Below, piece by piece: positions 42,879-52,796 of a stretch of 64,000 nucleotides of DNA. The stretch's first letter is position 1, and the number at the start of each line of letters is the position of its first letter. The translations under genes and the position numbers were made by a program. Below the pieces are notes generated by a model. The model saw only the letters and a list, made by a program, of their open reading frames with translations, was not told the origin of the DNA and did no database searches. This stretch comes from Streptomyces sp. CB02009 (lineage in GTDB: Bacteria > Actinomycetota > Actinomycetes > Streptomycetales > Streptomycetaceae), in contig NZ_LIVV01000012.1 of the NCBI RefSeq assembly GCF_001905825.1, positions 1 to 64,000 on the forward strand. Direction: 5' to 3'.

Positions 42879-43219
42879 ACGTGCGGACAGTCCGAGGAAG
42901 TACGGACCCGCAGCTGGTCGGCGCCCCCCACGGGGCCGCTCTGTCCGCGCGGCGGCCCAGCGTGCTGGGTGGGGCCAGGAGGCAAGCTGTGGTCTCGGCC
43001 GCCCCGAGGAGCCCGGAAGCGGCGCAGCGGGGTGTCAGGGCCGCCTGAGAACGACTGAGAGTTTGCGATCGGGATTCCAGGGCCGACGGCGGGGGCATGT
43101 GAGGGGCGGCCACCGTGGCGTGCGCCGGGCGGCGCCACAGCCGCTGACGGGACCCGGTCGAGCTCGACGCCGGAGAAATTCGGGGAGTCGGCCCGGTCGA
43201 ACAAGGATTCAGCAGTCAT
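42845..43219 (-). CDS. Possible small leader protein upstream of helicase copy 2
   Basis: A frame starting at ATG 43219 with AGGGGG 6 bases upstream: MTAESLFDRADSPNFSGVELD, then a Gly/Pro/Arg-rich tail of ~100 residues. The first 25 residues look genuine and recall the N-terminus of copy 1 (LFDFDP). The rest looks like drifted or out-of-frame coding. It may be the true 5' end of helicase copy 2 separated by frameshifts, or a short regulatory peptide. Confidence 0.35.
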   Translation of the reverse strand: MTAESLFDRADSPNFSGVELDRVPSAAVAPPGARHGGRPSHAPAVGPGIPIANSQSFSGGPDTPLRRFRAPRGGRDHSLPPGPTQHAGPPRGQSGPVGGADQLRVRTSSDCPHVWSHTARAGRR

Positions 43220-43233
43220 CGATACCCCCTGTC

Positions 43234-43254
43234 AGCTACTGAAGCGACTCAATA
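43234..43254 (-). promoter_or_regulatory. Iteron-like box ahead of the copy-2 transcription unit
   Basis: AGCTACTGAAGCGACTCAAT (plus strand) matches the origin iteron unit and lies 14 bp upstream of the ATG at 43219. It is a good candidate for an operator bound by an iteron-binding initiator, giving autoregulation. Confidence 0.55.
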
Positions 43255-44714
43255 ATGCACACACCATGGCGGTGCCCATCAGGTGTGATCACTGATGGTC
43301 GCCGCTTTCGCACGGACCCTTTGGGTGATGGCACAAAGGTGGGCGGGAGAGTGCCTGTCTGTGCGCCCAACGCCAGCCGGAATGCCCGGACTCTCTGCGA
43401 GGAAGCAAAAGAAACCGCAGGTCAGTACCGGTTTCGGTGCCCAGTAAAAGGCTCAGGCGACGGAACGAAGTGTTCCGGCGCGCAGGCGCTCTCGCCTCGG
43501 CTTGCGGGAGAGGCGCAGGGCGGTCCGCATCAGCTGTCTTGTTCCGAAGAGAACCCCTTTGACCTGCAGCTTCTTCGAGTGCGTGGGGGGCGGCCCACCG
43601 GCCTGGTTCCTCGAGCCGGGGTGCTGGTGGGGAGTTGCCCACCCGGCGGCGGTCCTGCCCCTGCCCAGTGGACGGGGGGACACGGGTTCTGCCTCACTTT
43701 TCGGGCGCCGGTTTCCGGACCGTCTGTTCTCTGTTTCCGTTTTGCGGCCGTGACGGTAGCACCGATCGCGCCAGTCGTTGCTGAGTAATGACTGGGGTAG
43801 AATTGAGTAATCGCGCGGAACATCGACCCCCGGTCGCTTCTGTAAGGAGCCTGCAAGGCTCCGCGTCGAGGCATATGTGAGGGATTCCAGAAAAGCGGAT
43901 GGGGACGCTCCCCGGACGCTGTCACTGTCGTAAGGTCGGCCTCCTCATGGACCGCGACATACGACTCGACGAGGCGGCGACGGGCTGCGCCTGCCCATCC
44001 GCGACACCGGCGCGCCGATCGCGGCATGACGTGCGCCGGGAAACATGCCCTCGGCGATGCCGTCGGGCGGGACCTGCCGGAAGAGTGGGGCGTCCGCCGC
44101 CGGAAAGCGGCGGACGCCCGGGCAGGCTTTCGACGCAGACACTCCCCGCTCTGCTGTCACCTGCCGGCTGGACCGTGCTACGTCTCGTCCAGCCTCGCCC
44201 GGGGGGTCGACGTCCCCTTCGACCCGAACCCCGGACCATCTGTGGCCGCCTGGACAGTCGGTCCGGCGCGATGCGCCGGACCTCGGCGGACCGTTCTTCG
44301 GTAGCCCCCGCAGGCGTGGGACGACTGCCTGGTGGCCGAGCCGCCCTCCTTGATCCTGCTGGGCCCGGGCCCAGGAGATCAGCTACGAGCGAGAGGAGCC
44401 CGGTGGCTGATGGAGCACGGACGCCGCTTGGAGTGCGTTGGGCGGCTCGTGTTCATTTCTACAGGTCCGGATCGGCGCAACCGCTGGGGGGCGCCCCCCA
44501 ATGACCACCCCCAAGTTTCACGGCGGGAAGGCGCCGCCATCGTGCCCTTGGGGTGAGTGGGATGACGCGGCCGGGGCCGGGGAGAGCGGGGAGGGCCGAC
44601 CGGGTGGTCATACACATCCGTAGGAAGCGGGACGACGTCTCCTGACGCCGCGGCAGCCCCCGGGTGAGCTGCCGATGGCTAGAATCGATTTCTGGTGTGA
44701 GGTGAATTGGGGTA
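43255..44714. other. Gene-poor boundary region with a strong hairpin
   Basis: About 1.46 kb without a supportable gene; the open frames are Arg/Pro/Gly-rich and overlap in all directions. It contains a perfect 13-base stem (44088-44100 with 44107-44119, loop CGGAAA), which lies within longer complementary flanks (CCTGCC near 44073 and GGCAGG after 44119). AT-rich TAGAAT hexamers (around 43797 and 44680) could be -10 boxes. It marks the transition from the replicon core to cargo genes. Confidence 0.5.
44088..44119. terminator. Strong hairpin, possible terminator
   Basis: GGGCGTCCGCCGC pairs perfectly with GCGGCGGACGCCC across a 6-base loop. It is isolated from any clear gene end, so its orientation is unknown. 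Confidence 0.5.
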
Positions 44715-47549
44715 GTGAGGGTGGATATCTTTCCTGTCTTCGAGAGGGCGGCCGACCTCGGTCACATGAAGGACTTCCTGGCGGATCTGCCGGAATCCGG
44801 TGGCCGGGCCGTGATCGTCGAGGGCGAGGCGGGGATCGGCAAGACACGGCTCATCGAGAAGACCCAGGAGCTTGCCATGGAACTCGGCGTGGTCGTGCTC
44901 TCCGCCTCCGGTTCGGACCTGGAGCGGAAGTTCCCCTTCGGCATCGTCAGGCAGCTCTTCGAGCTGCCGCTCCTGCGGGCTTCGGACGAAGACGGCCTGC
45001 TGATCGGCGCGGCCTCCGCCGCCTCACACGTCTTCACCGGAGAGAACGGGCCGACCGGCAACAGTGAGGCGGCGACCCTCCACGGCCTGTTCTGGCTCAC
45101 CGCCAACTTCTGTAGTGGGCCGACCCTGATGGTGATCGACGACCTGCACTGCTGCGACGTGGCCTCGCTGCGGTACCTCGCCTACCTCCTTCCGCGCCTG
45201 AAAGAGCTCCCCCTGCTTGTCGTGGCAGGATTCCGCACCGGTGAGCAACCTGAGGACGGCCCGCTCTTCAGCCGCATCCTCACGGATCCCGGTGTCGTCG
45301 AGATCAGCCCGGCCCCGCTCAGCGAGCAGGCCTCCCACGACCTGCTCCGGTCCGCCATCGGTTCGGACGTCGACCCTGAGTTCGCGACGGCGTGCCGAGC
45401 CGCTACGGCGGGCAATCCCTTGCTGTTGCACGCGCTCGCACGGACCGTGCTGCTTCAGGACATGACCCCCGAGGCGGCCAACAGCTCGCGGGTGGCCTCG
45501 CTCGGACCACGCGCGCTCTCCCACTGGGTCGCGCCGCGCCTCGCACGTGTGGAGGACACCACCCGACGAGTTGCCGAAGCGGCCTCCGTGCTCGGCCCCG
45601 GAGCGCAACTGGACGCCCTCGCGGAGCTGGCGGAGACGGACGTCCTGGCGGCGACCGAGGCCACGTCCGACCTGGCGCGACTCGGCCTGCTCAAGATCGA
45701 GACTGCCGGGGAGTTCACCAGCCGGTCGGTCACGTTCAGCCACGCTCTCGTCCAGAGCGCGGTCTACGGCACGCTGACAGACCGTCAGCGTGCTACTGCC
45801 CACGCACGCGCGGCGCGTGTCCTGAGTCGACTCGGCGCCGACGGCGACCGGGTGGCCGCTCATGTCCTCCAGACCCCCGCGGGCGACGACGGCCCGGAGA
45901 TCGTCGCCCTGATGCGGAGCGCGGCGGCGGCCGCGCTGCTGCGCGGCTCTCCGGAAACGGGATACGCGTACCTGCGCCGGGCGCTCAAAGAGAAGATGCA
46001 CGACGAGGAGCGACTGTCACTGCTGCGGGAGACGGCGGCCGTCGCCGTCCAGGTCGACCTCATGGAAGCCGCTCCACTGCTGGAGGAAGCCCTCACCTAT
46101 ACCACCGACCCCGCAGAACTCGCCGACATCAACGCTCGCCTGGGCGCCGCGTACGGCTTTCTCCGCGCCCCGGACCGCGCCTGCGACGCATTGCAGGAAG
46201 CCCTGCGCCATCTGCCTCCAGAACAGGAGGACGAGCGCCGCCGACTCGAAGCGACGCTGCTCGTCGCCGTCTTCGTCGCCCCTGGACGGGTCTCTCTCAG
46301 GGACCGTCTGCCGGAACTGAGGAGCTTGCCGGCCTACGACAGCATGGGTGGCCGCATGCTCGACTGCATGATCGCCAGCCAGGCCATGGCCGTCGGCGAC
46401 ACTTCGGAACTGCACCGGGTGCGTGAAGCACTGGTGGATGGCCGACTGGTGCGGGAGGCGAACGGCGAAGGCCCCCTGGTCTGCGGCTGGATCGCCCTGC
46501 TGGCCTCCGACGATCCGCTCGGCATGACCAGCCTGGAACAGGCCGTCAAACACGCGCAACGGCAAGGCTCGCCGCGCGCCATCGCCCCCGCCTACAGCTT
46601 CCGCTCGCTCGCCCTGCTCTGGGCCGGGCAGCTTTCGGAGGCGGAGACGGACGCCAGGACGGCGCTGGGTCTCGCCGAGACAGGCCGGGTGGACATGGAC
46701 CCGTGCTTCGCCGGGGCCTATCTCGCGCAGACGCTGGTCGAACAGGGCCGGCTCGCCGAGGCCGAGGCGGTCCTCGAAGAGCTGAGCGTCCTCCCGCCTC
46801 ACGATTCTCCCGGCCCCGTCTACTACCTCTTCGACGCCCATGCCCGGCTCCTCAGGGAGCAGGGCCGATTCCAGGCCGCCGCCAGAACGGCGCGCGACGC
46901 GTCCAAGGTCTGGCAGTTCTACGGATTCGACAATCCCTCCTTGGCCGGGTGGCGGACGGAGCTGACGCTCGCACTGCACGCGCTGGGAAGGAGCGAGCGT
47001 GCCGGGGCGCTCGCCCGCGAGGAGGTGGAGGCGACCCGGAAGTGGGGCGCGCCCCGCGCGTACGGTCGGGCGCTGCGCGTCCTGGGCGTCGTCACCGGCG
47101 GTCAGGAAGGGATCGCCTCGCTGCGCGAGTCCGCTGCCGTGCTGGCACGCGGAACGGCGAGGCTCGAATCCGCGAGGACCGCCTTCGCACTGGGTACCGC
47201 TCTCGTGCCCGACCGACGGGACGAGGCTCAGCAGCATCTCCTCCAGGCGTTGGACCACGCCGACGTCTGCGGAGCCGCGCCGTTGATGGCGGAGTGCACC
47301 ACCGCGCTGCGCGCCGCGGGCTTCCGCCCTCGCAGGACCAGGGCCACCGGACCGGATTCCCTCACGCCCAGTGAGCGCCGTGTGGCGCTGCTGGCCATCA
47401 CGGGAGCGACGAACAGAGAAGTCGCCCAGGAACTCTTCGTCACGCCGAAGACCGTGGAAGTCCATCTCTCCAGCATCTACCGGAAACTCAGGATCTCCTC
47501 ACGGGAGCAACTTGCCGACTTCGCCGGGCGGCTCGCTGACGGCACATGA
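44715..47549 (+). CDS. LAL-type LuxR transcriptional regulator, copy 1
   Basis: 944 residues. An N-terminal AAA ATPase has Walker A GEAGIGKT (37-44) and Walker B TLMVIDDLHCCD. A long TPR-like helical region follows (repeats such as LSEAETDARTALGLAETGR, GRLAEAEAVLEELSVL). The C-terminal LuxR HTH is about 870-930 (LTPSERRVALLAITGATNREVAQELFVTPKTVEVHLSSIYRKLRISSREQL). Large ATP-binding regulators of this class often activate secondary-metabolite or catabolic clusters. GTG 44715 is preceded by GGGG at short distance. The neighbouring gene, 120 bp downstream, is a second LAL of the same design. Confidence 0.92.
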   Translation: MRVDIFPVFERAADLGHMKDFLADLPESGGRAVIVEGEAGIGKTRLIEKTQELAMELGVVVLSASGSDLERKFPFGIVRQLFELPLLRASDEDGLLIGAASAASHVFTGENGPTGNSEAATLHGLFWLTANFCSGPTLMVIDDLHCCDVASLRYLAYLLPRLKELPLLVVAGFRTGEQPEDGPLFSRILTDPGVVEISPAPLSEQASHDLLRSAIGSDVDPEFATACRAATAGNPLLLHALARTVLLQDMTPEAANSSRVASLGPRALSHWVAPRLARVEDTTRRVAEAASVLGPGAQLDALAELAETDVLAATEATSDLARLGLLKIETAGEFTSRSVTFSHALVQSAVYGTLTDRQRATAHARAARVLSRLGADGDRVAAHVLQTPAGDDGPEIVALMRSAAAAALLRGSPETGYAYLRRALKEKMHDEERLSLLRETAAVAVQVDLMEAAPLLEEALTYTTDPAELADINARLGAAYGFLRAPDRACDALQEALRHLPPEQEDERRRLEATLLVAVFVAPGRVSLRDRLPELRSLPAYDSMGGRMLDCMIASQAMAVGDTSELHRVREALVDGRLVREANGEGPLVCGWIALLASDDPLGMTSLEQAVKHAQRQGSPRAIAPAYSFRSLALLWAGQLSEAETDARTALGLAETGRVDMDPCFAGAYLAQTLVEQGRLAEAEAVLEELSVLPPHDSPGPVYYLFDAHARLLREQGRFQAAARTARDASKVWQFYGFDNPSLAGWRTELTLALHALGRSERAGALAREEVEATRKWGAPRAYGRALRVLGVVTGGQEGIASLRESAAVLARGTARLESARTAFALGTALVPDRRDEAQQHLLQALDHADVCGAAPLMAECTTALRAAGFRPRRTRATGPDSLTPSERRVALLAITGATNREVAQELFVTPKTVEVHLSSIYRKLRISSREQLADFAGRLADGT

Positions 47550-47669
47550 CTGCCTCCGGCGGGGGCGCGGCGAAGTCCATGGCAGTAAAAACTTCTGACG
47601 GGGCATAACTGAACGGATTCCGCTCCGGAACGGGCGGGGTGCGGTACTCCGGGATGCGAGGTAGGTCGT

Positions 47670-50528
47670 ATGGCGATCCACGATGGTGAACGCACCCTGC
47701 TCGAACGCGGTGATGAATGCGCTTTCATCCGGTCGGCGGTCGAGGCATCCCTTTCCGGGGACGGCGGTCTCATCCTGTTCGAAGGCCCCGCCGGCATCGG
47801 CAAGAGCAGGCTGCTCCTAGAGGCACAGGACCTCGCCGGCGCTGGGGGAGCGGTCGTGGTCTCCGCCAAGGCATCGGAACTGGAGCAGGATTTCGCCTAC
47901 GGCGTCGTGCGACAGCTCTTCGAACCCTTGCTGGCGACTGCGGGTCCCGAGAAGAGAGAGAGCCTCTGGGCCGCCCCTGCCGATCAGGCGAAGGACATCC
48001 TGGTCAACGGGCCCGCGCAGACCCCCGTGGGTGACTTCGCGCTCCTGCACGGGCTCTACTGGCTGACAGTGAACGCGAGCCAGCACGCTCCTCTCGTCAT
48101 CCTGCTCGACGACATCCAGTGGGCCGATGTCCCGTCGCTGCGCTACATCGCGCACCTGCTGCCGCGCCTGGCCGACATGAACGTCCTCGTGGTCGCGGCG
48201 CTGCGCACCGGGGAACCGGCCGCGGACGCCTCCCTCCTCGATCAGATCGTCGCCTCGTCCGCCACGCGTGTCGTCCGGCTGAATCCCCTGAGTCCCGACG
48301 CCACGGGAGTTCTCCTCCGAGAGATCCTCCGCTCCCTGACGGACAGGGAATTCTCCGACGCCTGTTACAACGCCAGCGGAGGGAATCCGCTTCTCCTGCG
48401 CGAACTCGCCCGCACCGTTACCTCTGAGAATCTCGCTCCCGCGCGGAAGAATGCCGATCAGGTGGCGGGACTCGGCTCACCCACGGTGTCCCGGATGGTT
48501 GAGGTACGCATGTCCCGGCTGCCTCCGGAGGCGGCCGCACTCGCCCTGTCGGTTGCCATCCTCGGCGGACCGGTCGAGATGCTCCACGCAGCGGCGCTCG
48601 CCGACCTGCCCGACGACGTTGCCGCTCGCAGCGTCGAGGCGCTGGAGCAGCTGGAGATCCTGCGGGTGGAACGGCCCGCGGAGACCGTCTCCTTCGTGCA
48701 CCCGCTCCTGCAGCGCGCCGTCTACGAATCCGCCAGTGCCGCCCGGCGCGCCCTGCTGCACCAGCGGGCTGCCGATCTCCTCCTCGGCAGCGGTGCCGAC
48801 GTCGAACGCGTCGCCGCGCACCTGCTGCGCGTCCCCCCGCACCGGGGGGACGCGACCGTGGCCGTACTGCGCCGAGCGGCCGACCAGGCGTCCTTCCACG
48901 GCTCGCCCCAGACAGCACTGACCTATCTGGAGCGAGCCCTGCTCGAACCGACGAGGCTTCCCGCCGAGCGAACGGAACTCGTCCGCCAGGCCGGCCTGGT
49001 GGCCCAGCAACACGACTGGCGCAAGGCGGCCGACTACCTCATGGAGGCGTACGAGCGGACATCCGGTGTCGAGGAGCGGGCACTGCTGGCAGAGCACCTC
49101 GGCCGTGCCCTGTTCATGGTGGACCGGAACCACGAGGCCGTTCCCCTGTACGAACGGGCGATCGCCGGTTTGGACGACTCCCTTCGGGACCTGCGTCAGC
49201 GTCTGCAGGCGGGGCTCATCAATGCGGCCGTGTCCGACACGGAACTCCACCCGACCGGGGACGCACTGGTCGCCCGGCTGTGGGACGATCCGACGACGAA
49301 CGGCCTCGGGGGCAGATCACTGGACTCCCTGCTGGGATGGCACGCCTCGCTGGCCGTCTCGGTGGAGCCGGTGACCGCGCTGGCCCGTATCCGTCGTGCC
49401 GTTGCCGACGATGTCCTGCTCGAACGCGCCAACGGGACCGAGGCGTTCGCCGACGCGTGGTGGGTGCTGATCGCCGCGGACGAGGAGCAGGCACTCAGCC
49501 TGCTTGACAAGGCACTTGCCGAGTCGCACCGGCGCGGCACGGTGGCGGCCACGGCCGGGGCGTACTGCCTGCGGTCGCTCGCCTGGCTCCGTCGCGGGTC
49601 GCTCGAAGAGGCGGAGGGCGACGGAACTCTGGCCATGCACCTGTGCGACACGGCCCACTTGCGCGTGGCGCGGCCGCTCACGGCCAGCTTCCTCGCCGAC
49701 ACCCTGATCGAACGGGGCCGGCTGGACGAGGCGGGGCGGGCCCTGGACTGGTGGGACCGGTCCACCAGGTCGGCCACCGCCGCGCAAGCCTTCTGGCCCG
49801 AGGCGAGCAGGGGAAAGCTGCTGATCGCGAAGGGCGAGGTGGAGGCAGGGCTTGAGCTGCTGCTCGCTTGCGGGCGGAGACTGGAGGCCCAGGGCTGGCA
49901 CAACCCGGGGTTCCTCAGCTGGCGGGCGGAGGCGGCGATGGCGCTGCGCGCCGTGGACCGGATGGAGGAGGCGCGGTCCTACGCGGTGGAGGACCTGCGC
50001 CGCGCCCGCCAGTGGAAGGCCCCGTGGGCACTCGGCCGGGCGCTGCGGATCGGCGGCACTCTGGCGAAGGAGCGGGGGGACCTCGCTCTGCTGAAGGAGT
50101 CGGTACGAGTGTTGGAGCCGTCGCCGGCACGGCTCGAATTCGCGAAGTCCTTGCTTGAGCACGGTGCGGCGCTGAGGCGCTCAGGGCGGCGGCAGGCCGC
50201 CCGCGGACAGCTCGAACGAGCCGTCGAGGTGGCCCTGCGGTGCGGGGCGCCGGCCGTCGTCGAGCGCGCGCGCGGTGAACTCGCCATCGCGGGAGGCAAA
50301 ACGCAGGGGAGCGCCTCTGACGGGCCGGCGTCTCTCACTCCGGCCGAGCGCAGGGTCGCCGAACTGGTCGCCACCGGAGTGACCAACCGCCAGGTGGCTC
50401 AGGAACTGTTCATCACCCCCAAGACGGTCGAGGTGCACCTGTCGATGGTGTACCGGAAGCTCGGCATCACGGCGAGGGCTCAACTGGGCGGGGCGCTCGA
50501 CGCGGAAGGGGGCCGGGCCGCAGACTGA
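47670..50528 (+). CDS. LAL-type LuxR transcriptional regulator, copy 2
   Basis: 952 residues. Walker A GPAGIGKS (39-46), Walker B LVILLDDIQWAD, a winged or sensor region (RLPPEAAALALSVAILGGPVEML), TPR-like repeats (RGSLEEAEGDGTLAMHLCDTA), and the LuxR HTH at the C-terminus (LTPAERRVAELVATGVTNRQVAQELFITPKTVEVHLSMVYRKLGI). ATG 47670 has GAGG 8 bases upstream. It resembles copy 1 in domain order and in many motifs, so the pair arose by an old tandem duplication. The targets may be the catabolic genes further right, but no direct evidence is seen. Confidence 0.92.
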   Translation: MAIHDGERTLLERGDECAFIRSAVEASLSGDGGLILFEGPAGIGKSRLLLEAQDLAGAGGAVVVSAKASELEQDFAYGVVRQLFEPLLATAGPEKRESLWAAPADQAKDILVNGPAQTPVGDFALLHGLYWLTVNASQHAPLVILLDDIQWADVPSLRYIAHLLPRLADMNVLVVAALRTGEPAADASLLDQIVASSATRVVRLNPLSPDATGVLLREILRSLTDREFSDACYNASGGNPLLLRELARTVTSENLAPARKNADQVAGLGSPTVSRMVEVRMSRLPPEAAALALSVAILGGPVEMLHAAALADLPDDVAARSVEALEQLEILRVERPAETVSFVHPLLQRAVYESASAARRALLHQRAADLLLGSGADVERVAAHLLRVPPHRGDATVAVLRRAADQASFHGSPQTALTYLERALLEPTRLPAERTELVRQAGLVAQQHDWRKAADYLMEAYERTSGVEERALLAEHLGRALFMVDRNHEAVPLYERAIAGLDDSLRDLRQRLQAGLINAAVSDTELHPTGDALVARLWDDPTTNGLGGRSLDSLLGWHASLAVSVEPVTALARIRRAVADDVLLERANGTEAFADAWWVLIAADEEQALSLLDKALAESHRRGTVAATAGAYCLRSLAWLRRGSLEEAEGDGTLAMHLCDTAHLRVARPLTASFLADTLIERGRLDEAGRALDWWDRSTRSATAAQAFWPEASRGKLLIAKGEVEAGLELLLACGRRLEAQGWHNPGFLSWRAEAAMALRAVDRMEEARSYAVEDLRRARQWKAPWALGRALRIGGTLAKERGDLALLKESVRVLEPSPARLEFAKSLLEHGAALRRSGRRQAARGQLERAVEVALRCGAPAVVERARGELAIAGGKTQGSASDGPASLTPAERRVAELVATGVTNRQVAQELFITPKTVEVHLSMVYRKLGITARAQLGGALDAEGGRAAD

Positions 50529-50565
50529 CGGCGACGGGTCGCCTCGGGAGGTTTCAGCAGGATGC

Positions 50566-51564
50566 TCAGGCGGTGGACCACTGGGAGACGACGTCGTCGT
50601 GGACCGTGATCCACATGCCGTCTCCCGCCGACGCCACGGTGTGCATCGGCAGGGGCTCCGGATACACCACGGAGTCGGCTAGTTCGAGGGACGGCATGTC
50701 CAACAGCCAGCTGCGCGGCGGGGTGACGCCGTCGTCGAACGTCGCGAGGACGGACGACGCGTCGCGGTGGACAAAGGTGTACAGGCCCGGATGGCCTTCG
50801 GGGAGTATGTCGGCCATGAGCCGCTCGGCAAGGAGCACGTTCGACGGATGGGCGTGACTGCGGAGAGTGCTGAGGCTCCGGGTGAGGCAGTGATTTCCGT
50901 CGGGTGCCACGGCCTCCAGGGACTGGTGGTCGTCATGGGAACTCTGGCCGAGCGGCTCCATGACAAGACGCCGCCCTGTCGCACCCACCCAGTATCCGGA
51001 TACCCAATCGTGCTCCTGGCCTACGACCAGGCCGACCTGTCGGCCGCCGGGATGGGGATGGAGTCGCGCGTAGGAGAGGTCCACCCCCAGCGAGGCACGT
51101 GCGAGCAGCTCTCCCGTCGCGGCGTCGTAGGCATGGCACTCGTCGCCGTCGAACGGGCCGTCCGGGCCCTCGCCGTCCGCTTCCTCGGGCCGCACCACGA
51201 CCCACAGCACGGAACCGTCGGGAGAGAAGGCGCAGGCTCCGCGTCCGGAGGGATAGTCGCTCCAGTATCCGTGCTGACGACGCCACTGGATCCCGCTCAG
51301 TGGGCCGGAGCCCGCGACCTCGATGCCGTCGTCACGGGATACGGCCAGGAGGCAGCCGCCCCGGCCGACGGCGAAGTCATCGGCATCGCCGGAGTCATGG
51401 CGCAGGGGAAGGGGAAACCGGTGGCGCTCCTCCAGGTCGGCGTCGAGCACGATAGCCTCCCCGGGTCCGCCGCCGTATGCCATCCACCAGCCGCCGCCCC
51501 AGACCGGAACCACCCCCGTGGGTCGGCCCGGCAACGTCTTCCGCTTGAGCAAACGTGCACGCAT
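50566..51564 (-). CDS. Beta-propeller (WD40-like) protein
   Basis: 332 residues with repeated four-strand blade signatures: GGWWMAYGGGPGEAIVLDADL, GGCLLAVSRDDGIEVAG, GACAFSPDGSVLWVVVRPEE, CHAYDAATGELLARASLG, SLEAVAPDGNHCLTRSL, GLYTFVHRDASSVLATFDDG. No signal peptide, so it is probably cytoplasmic. ATG 51564 (MRARLLKRKTLPGRP) is preferred over 51612. It is convergent with the LAL pair, ending 37 bp from the copy-2 stop. The partner or ligand is unknown. Confidence 0.7.
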   Translation of the reverse strand: MRARLLKRKTLPGRPTGVVPVWGGGWWMAYGGGPGEAIVLDADLEERHRFPLPLRHDSGDADDFAVGRGGCLLAVSRDDGIEVAGSGPLSGIQWRRQHGYWSDYPSGRGACAFSPDGSVLWVVVRPEEADGEGPDGPFDGDECHAYDAATGELLARASLGVDLSYARLHPHPGGRQVGLVVGQEHDWVSGYWVGATGRRLVMEPLGQSSHDDHQSLEAVAPDGNHCLTRSLSTLRSHAHPSNVLLAERLMADILPEGHPGLYTFVHRDASSVLATFDDGVTPPRSWLLDMPSLELADSVVYPEPLPMHTVASAGDGMWITVHDDVVSQWSTA

Positions 51565-51949
51565 GGGTGGGGACGCTACCGGTCGCGTGTGTCCGCCTGT
51601 CGGAGTAATCATTGCTCAACATGCAGGTCAGCGTGGTGCGTAGGAAGTGGTGAGCGCAGCGGTCTGTCATGGATCCGGAGCACGGTCGTTGCGGGAGTAT
51701 CGCGTCCACGACGGGGGAGACGTGGACGCGATACCCGCAGGAGCACCCGTCCAGATCGGGTGACGCCCGGTCGGGACCGATCCCGTGGGGAGGAGGGTGG
51801 ACCTCTCCTCCCCACACACGCGTGGGGAGTCCCGGCCGTTCCATGGAACCGCCGCGTCGTCGCGCACGGGAGAGTAGGGCGTACTCAATTCTCGGAACGA
51901 CGTCCTTCCGTCGTGAGCGGTACCGCTGGTCCCCGCGCCCGCGATCCGG
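51565..51949. other. Gene-free stretch
   Basis: 385 bp upstream of the beta-propeller gene and downstream of the minus-strand TetR gene. No gene supported; a short near-palindrome (GAGGAGGG...CCTCTCCTCCCC, about 51790-51814) is the only structure noted. Confidence 0.4.
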
Positions 51950-52561
51950 TCACGACGGGCTGTCGCACAATGCCGTCAGCGCGCGTCGCCAGACGGTTCG
52001 GATGTCGTCGGACGCACAGCTGAAGTCGTGCGTCAGCTGATCCCAGGACTCGAAGGAGGTGAGTGTGCAGACCGCTGCGACGAACCCTTCCCGCCGGCGG
52101 GGGGCGAGCGCGGCGAGTTCGCTGCCGAAGTGGTCGCGCACCTGCTCCGCCATACGGCCACGAGCGCGGTGCAGCGTCGCGGCGAAGTGCGGATGGTCGA
52201 ACGCGCGGGCTCGGCCGTAGCGGGCGAACGGTGCGATCTCCTCGTACAGGGCGATGCGGCTGTCCGCATAGCGCCGCACGCGTTCGTCCGGTGTTCCCGT
52301 GCCGATGCCGGGGATCTCGAAGAGTCCGCCGAAGCGGTCGAAGTACGCGGCCGTCGCCTCGTGTAGGAGATCGTCGAGGGTGTCGAAGTATCGGAACAGG
52401 GTCGCCGAGGAGACTCCCGCCCGTTCCGTCATCTGCTGGGGTGTGGGTGGTGCGGAGCCCTCCTGGAACAGGGCGATCACGGCCTCGATGACGGCCAGGC
52501 GGCCCCGGTCGCGCCGTGCGCGCCGTCCGTCCGTCATCTTCGGCTTCGGTTCTGAGTTCAC
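51950..52561 (-). CDS. TetR-family repressor
   Basis: 203 residues (or 195 from ATG 52537). The HTH is at about 20-65 (RLAVIEAVIALFQEGSAPPTPQQMTERAGVSSATLFRYFDTLDDLL). The C-terminal domain is helical (YADSRIALYEEIAPFARYGRARAFDHPHFAATLHRARGRM). It is divergent from the SRPBCC-sulfatase operon, with a clear operator palindrome 38 bp upstream of its own start, so it most likely represses both itself and that operon. The inducer is unknown, perhaps an aromatic or sulfated compound judged from the neighbours. Confidence 0.88.
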   Translation of the reverse strand: MNSEPKPKMTDGRRARRDRGRLAVIEAVIALFQEGSAPPTPQQMTERAGVSSATLFRYFDTLDDLLHEATAAYFDRFGGLFEIPGIGTGTPDERVRRYADSRIALYEEIAPFARYGRARAFDHPHFAATLHRARGRMAEQVRDHFGSELAALAPRRREGFVAAVCTLTSFESWDQLTHDFSCASDDIRTVWRRALTALCDSPS

Positions 52562-52598
52562 GGATCCATCCTAGGTATCCGGCAATCTTATGAAAGTT

Positions 52599-52624
52599 TC
52601 ACTCTCAAAATCTATTGAGAGTGA
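52599..52624. promoter_or_regulatory. Probable TetR operator
   Basis: TCACTCTCAA (52599-52608), spacer AATCTA, and the exact complement TTGAGAGTGA (52615-52624). An overlapping palindrome GAGAGTGAGACTCTC follows (52617-52631). The site lies between the divergent TetR and SRPBCC genes and is AT-rich compared with the surroundings. Confidence 0.75.
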
Positions 52625-52796
52625 GACTCTCATTGGGTACGTTCGAAACGCGGCCGGCGAAGGCGGCTTTCCGCCCGACAGCGGTCCGCGTCACAGGCGG
52701 TCGGCCGGGGCAGCCGGTCGCGAGAACCCGTCGCCCGTGGCCAGGGGTGCGACCCGCCGTCAGACCCCGTAGGTGCGGCGACCCTTCGAAAGGGCC

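Noticed and set aside
43899..44504. A 201-codon plus-strand frame before the LAL genes
   Set aside because: Arg/Pro/Gly-rich composition, a hairpin in its middle, no domain, and equally long frames on the other strand.
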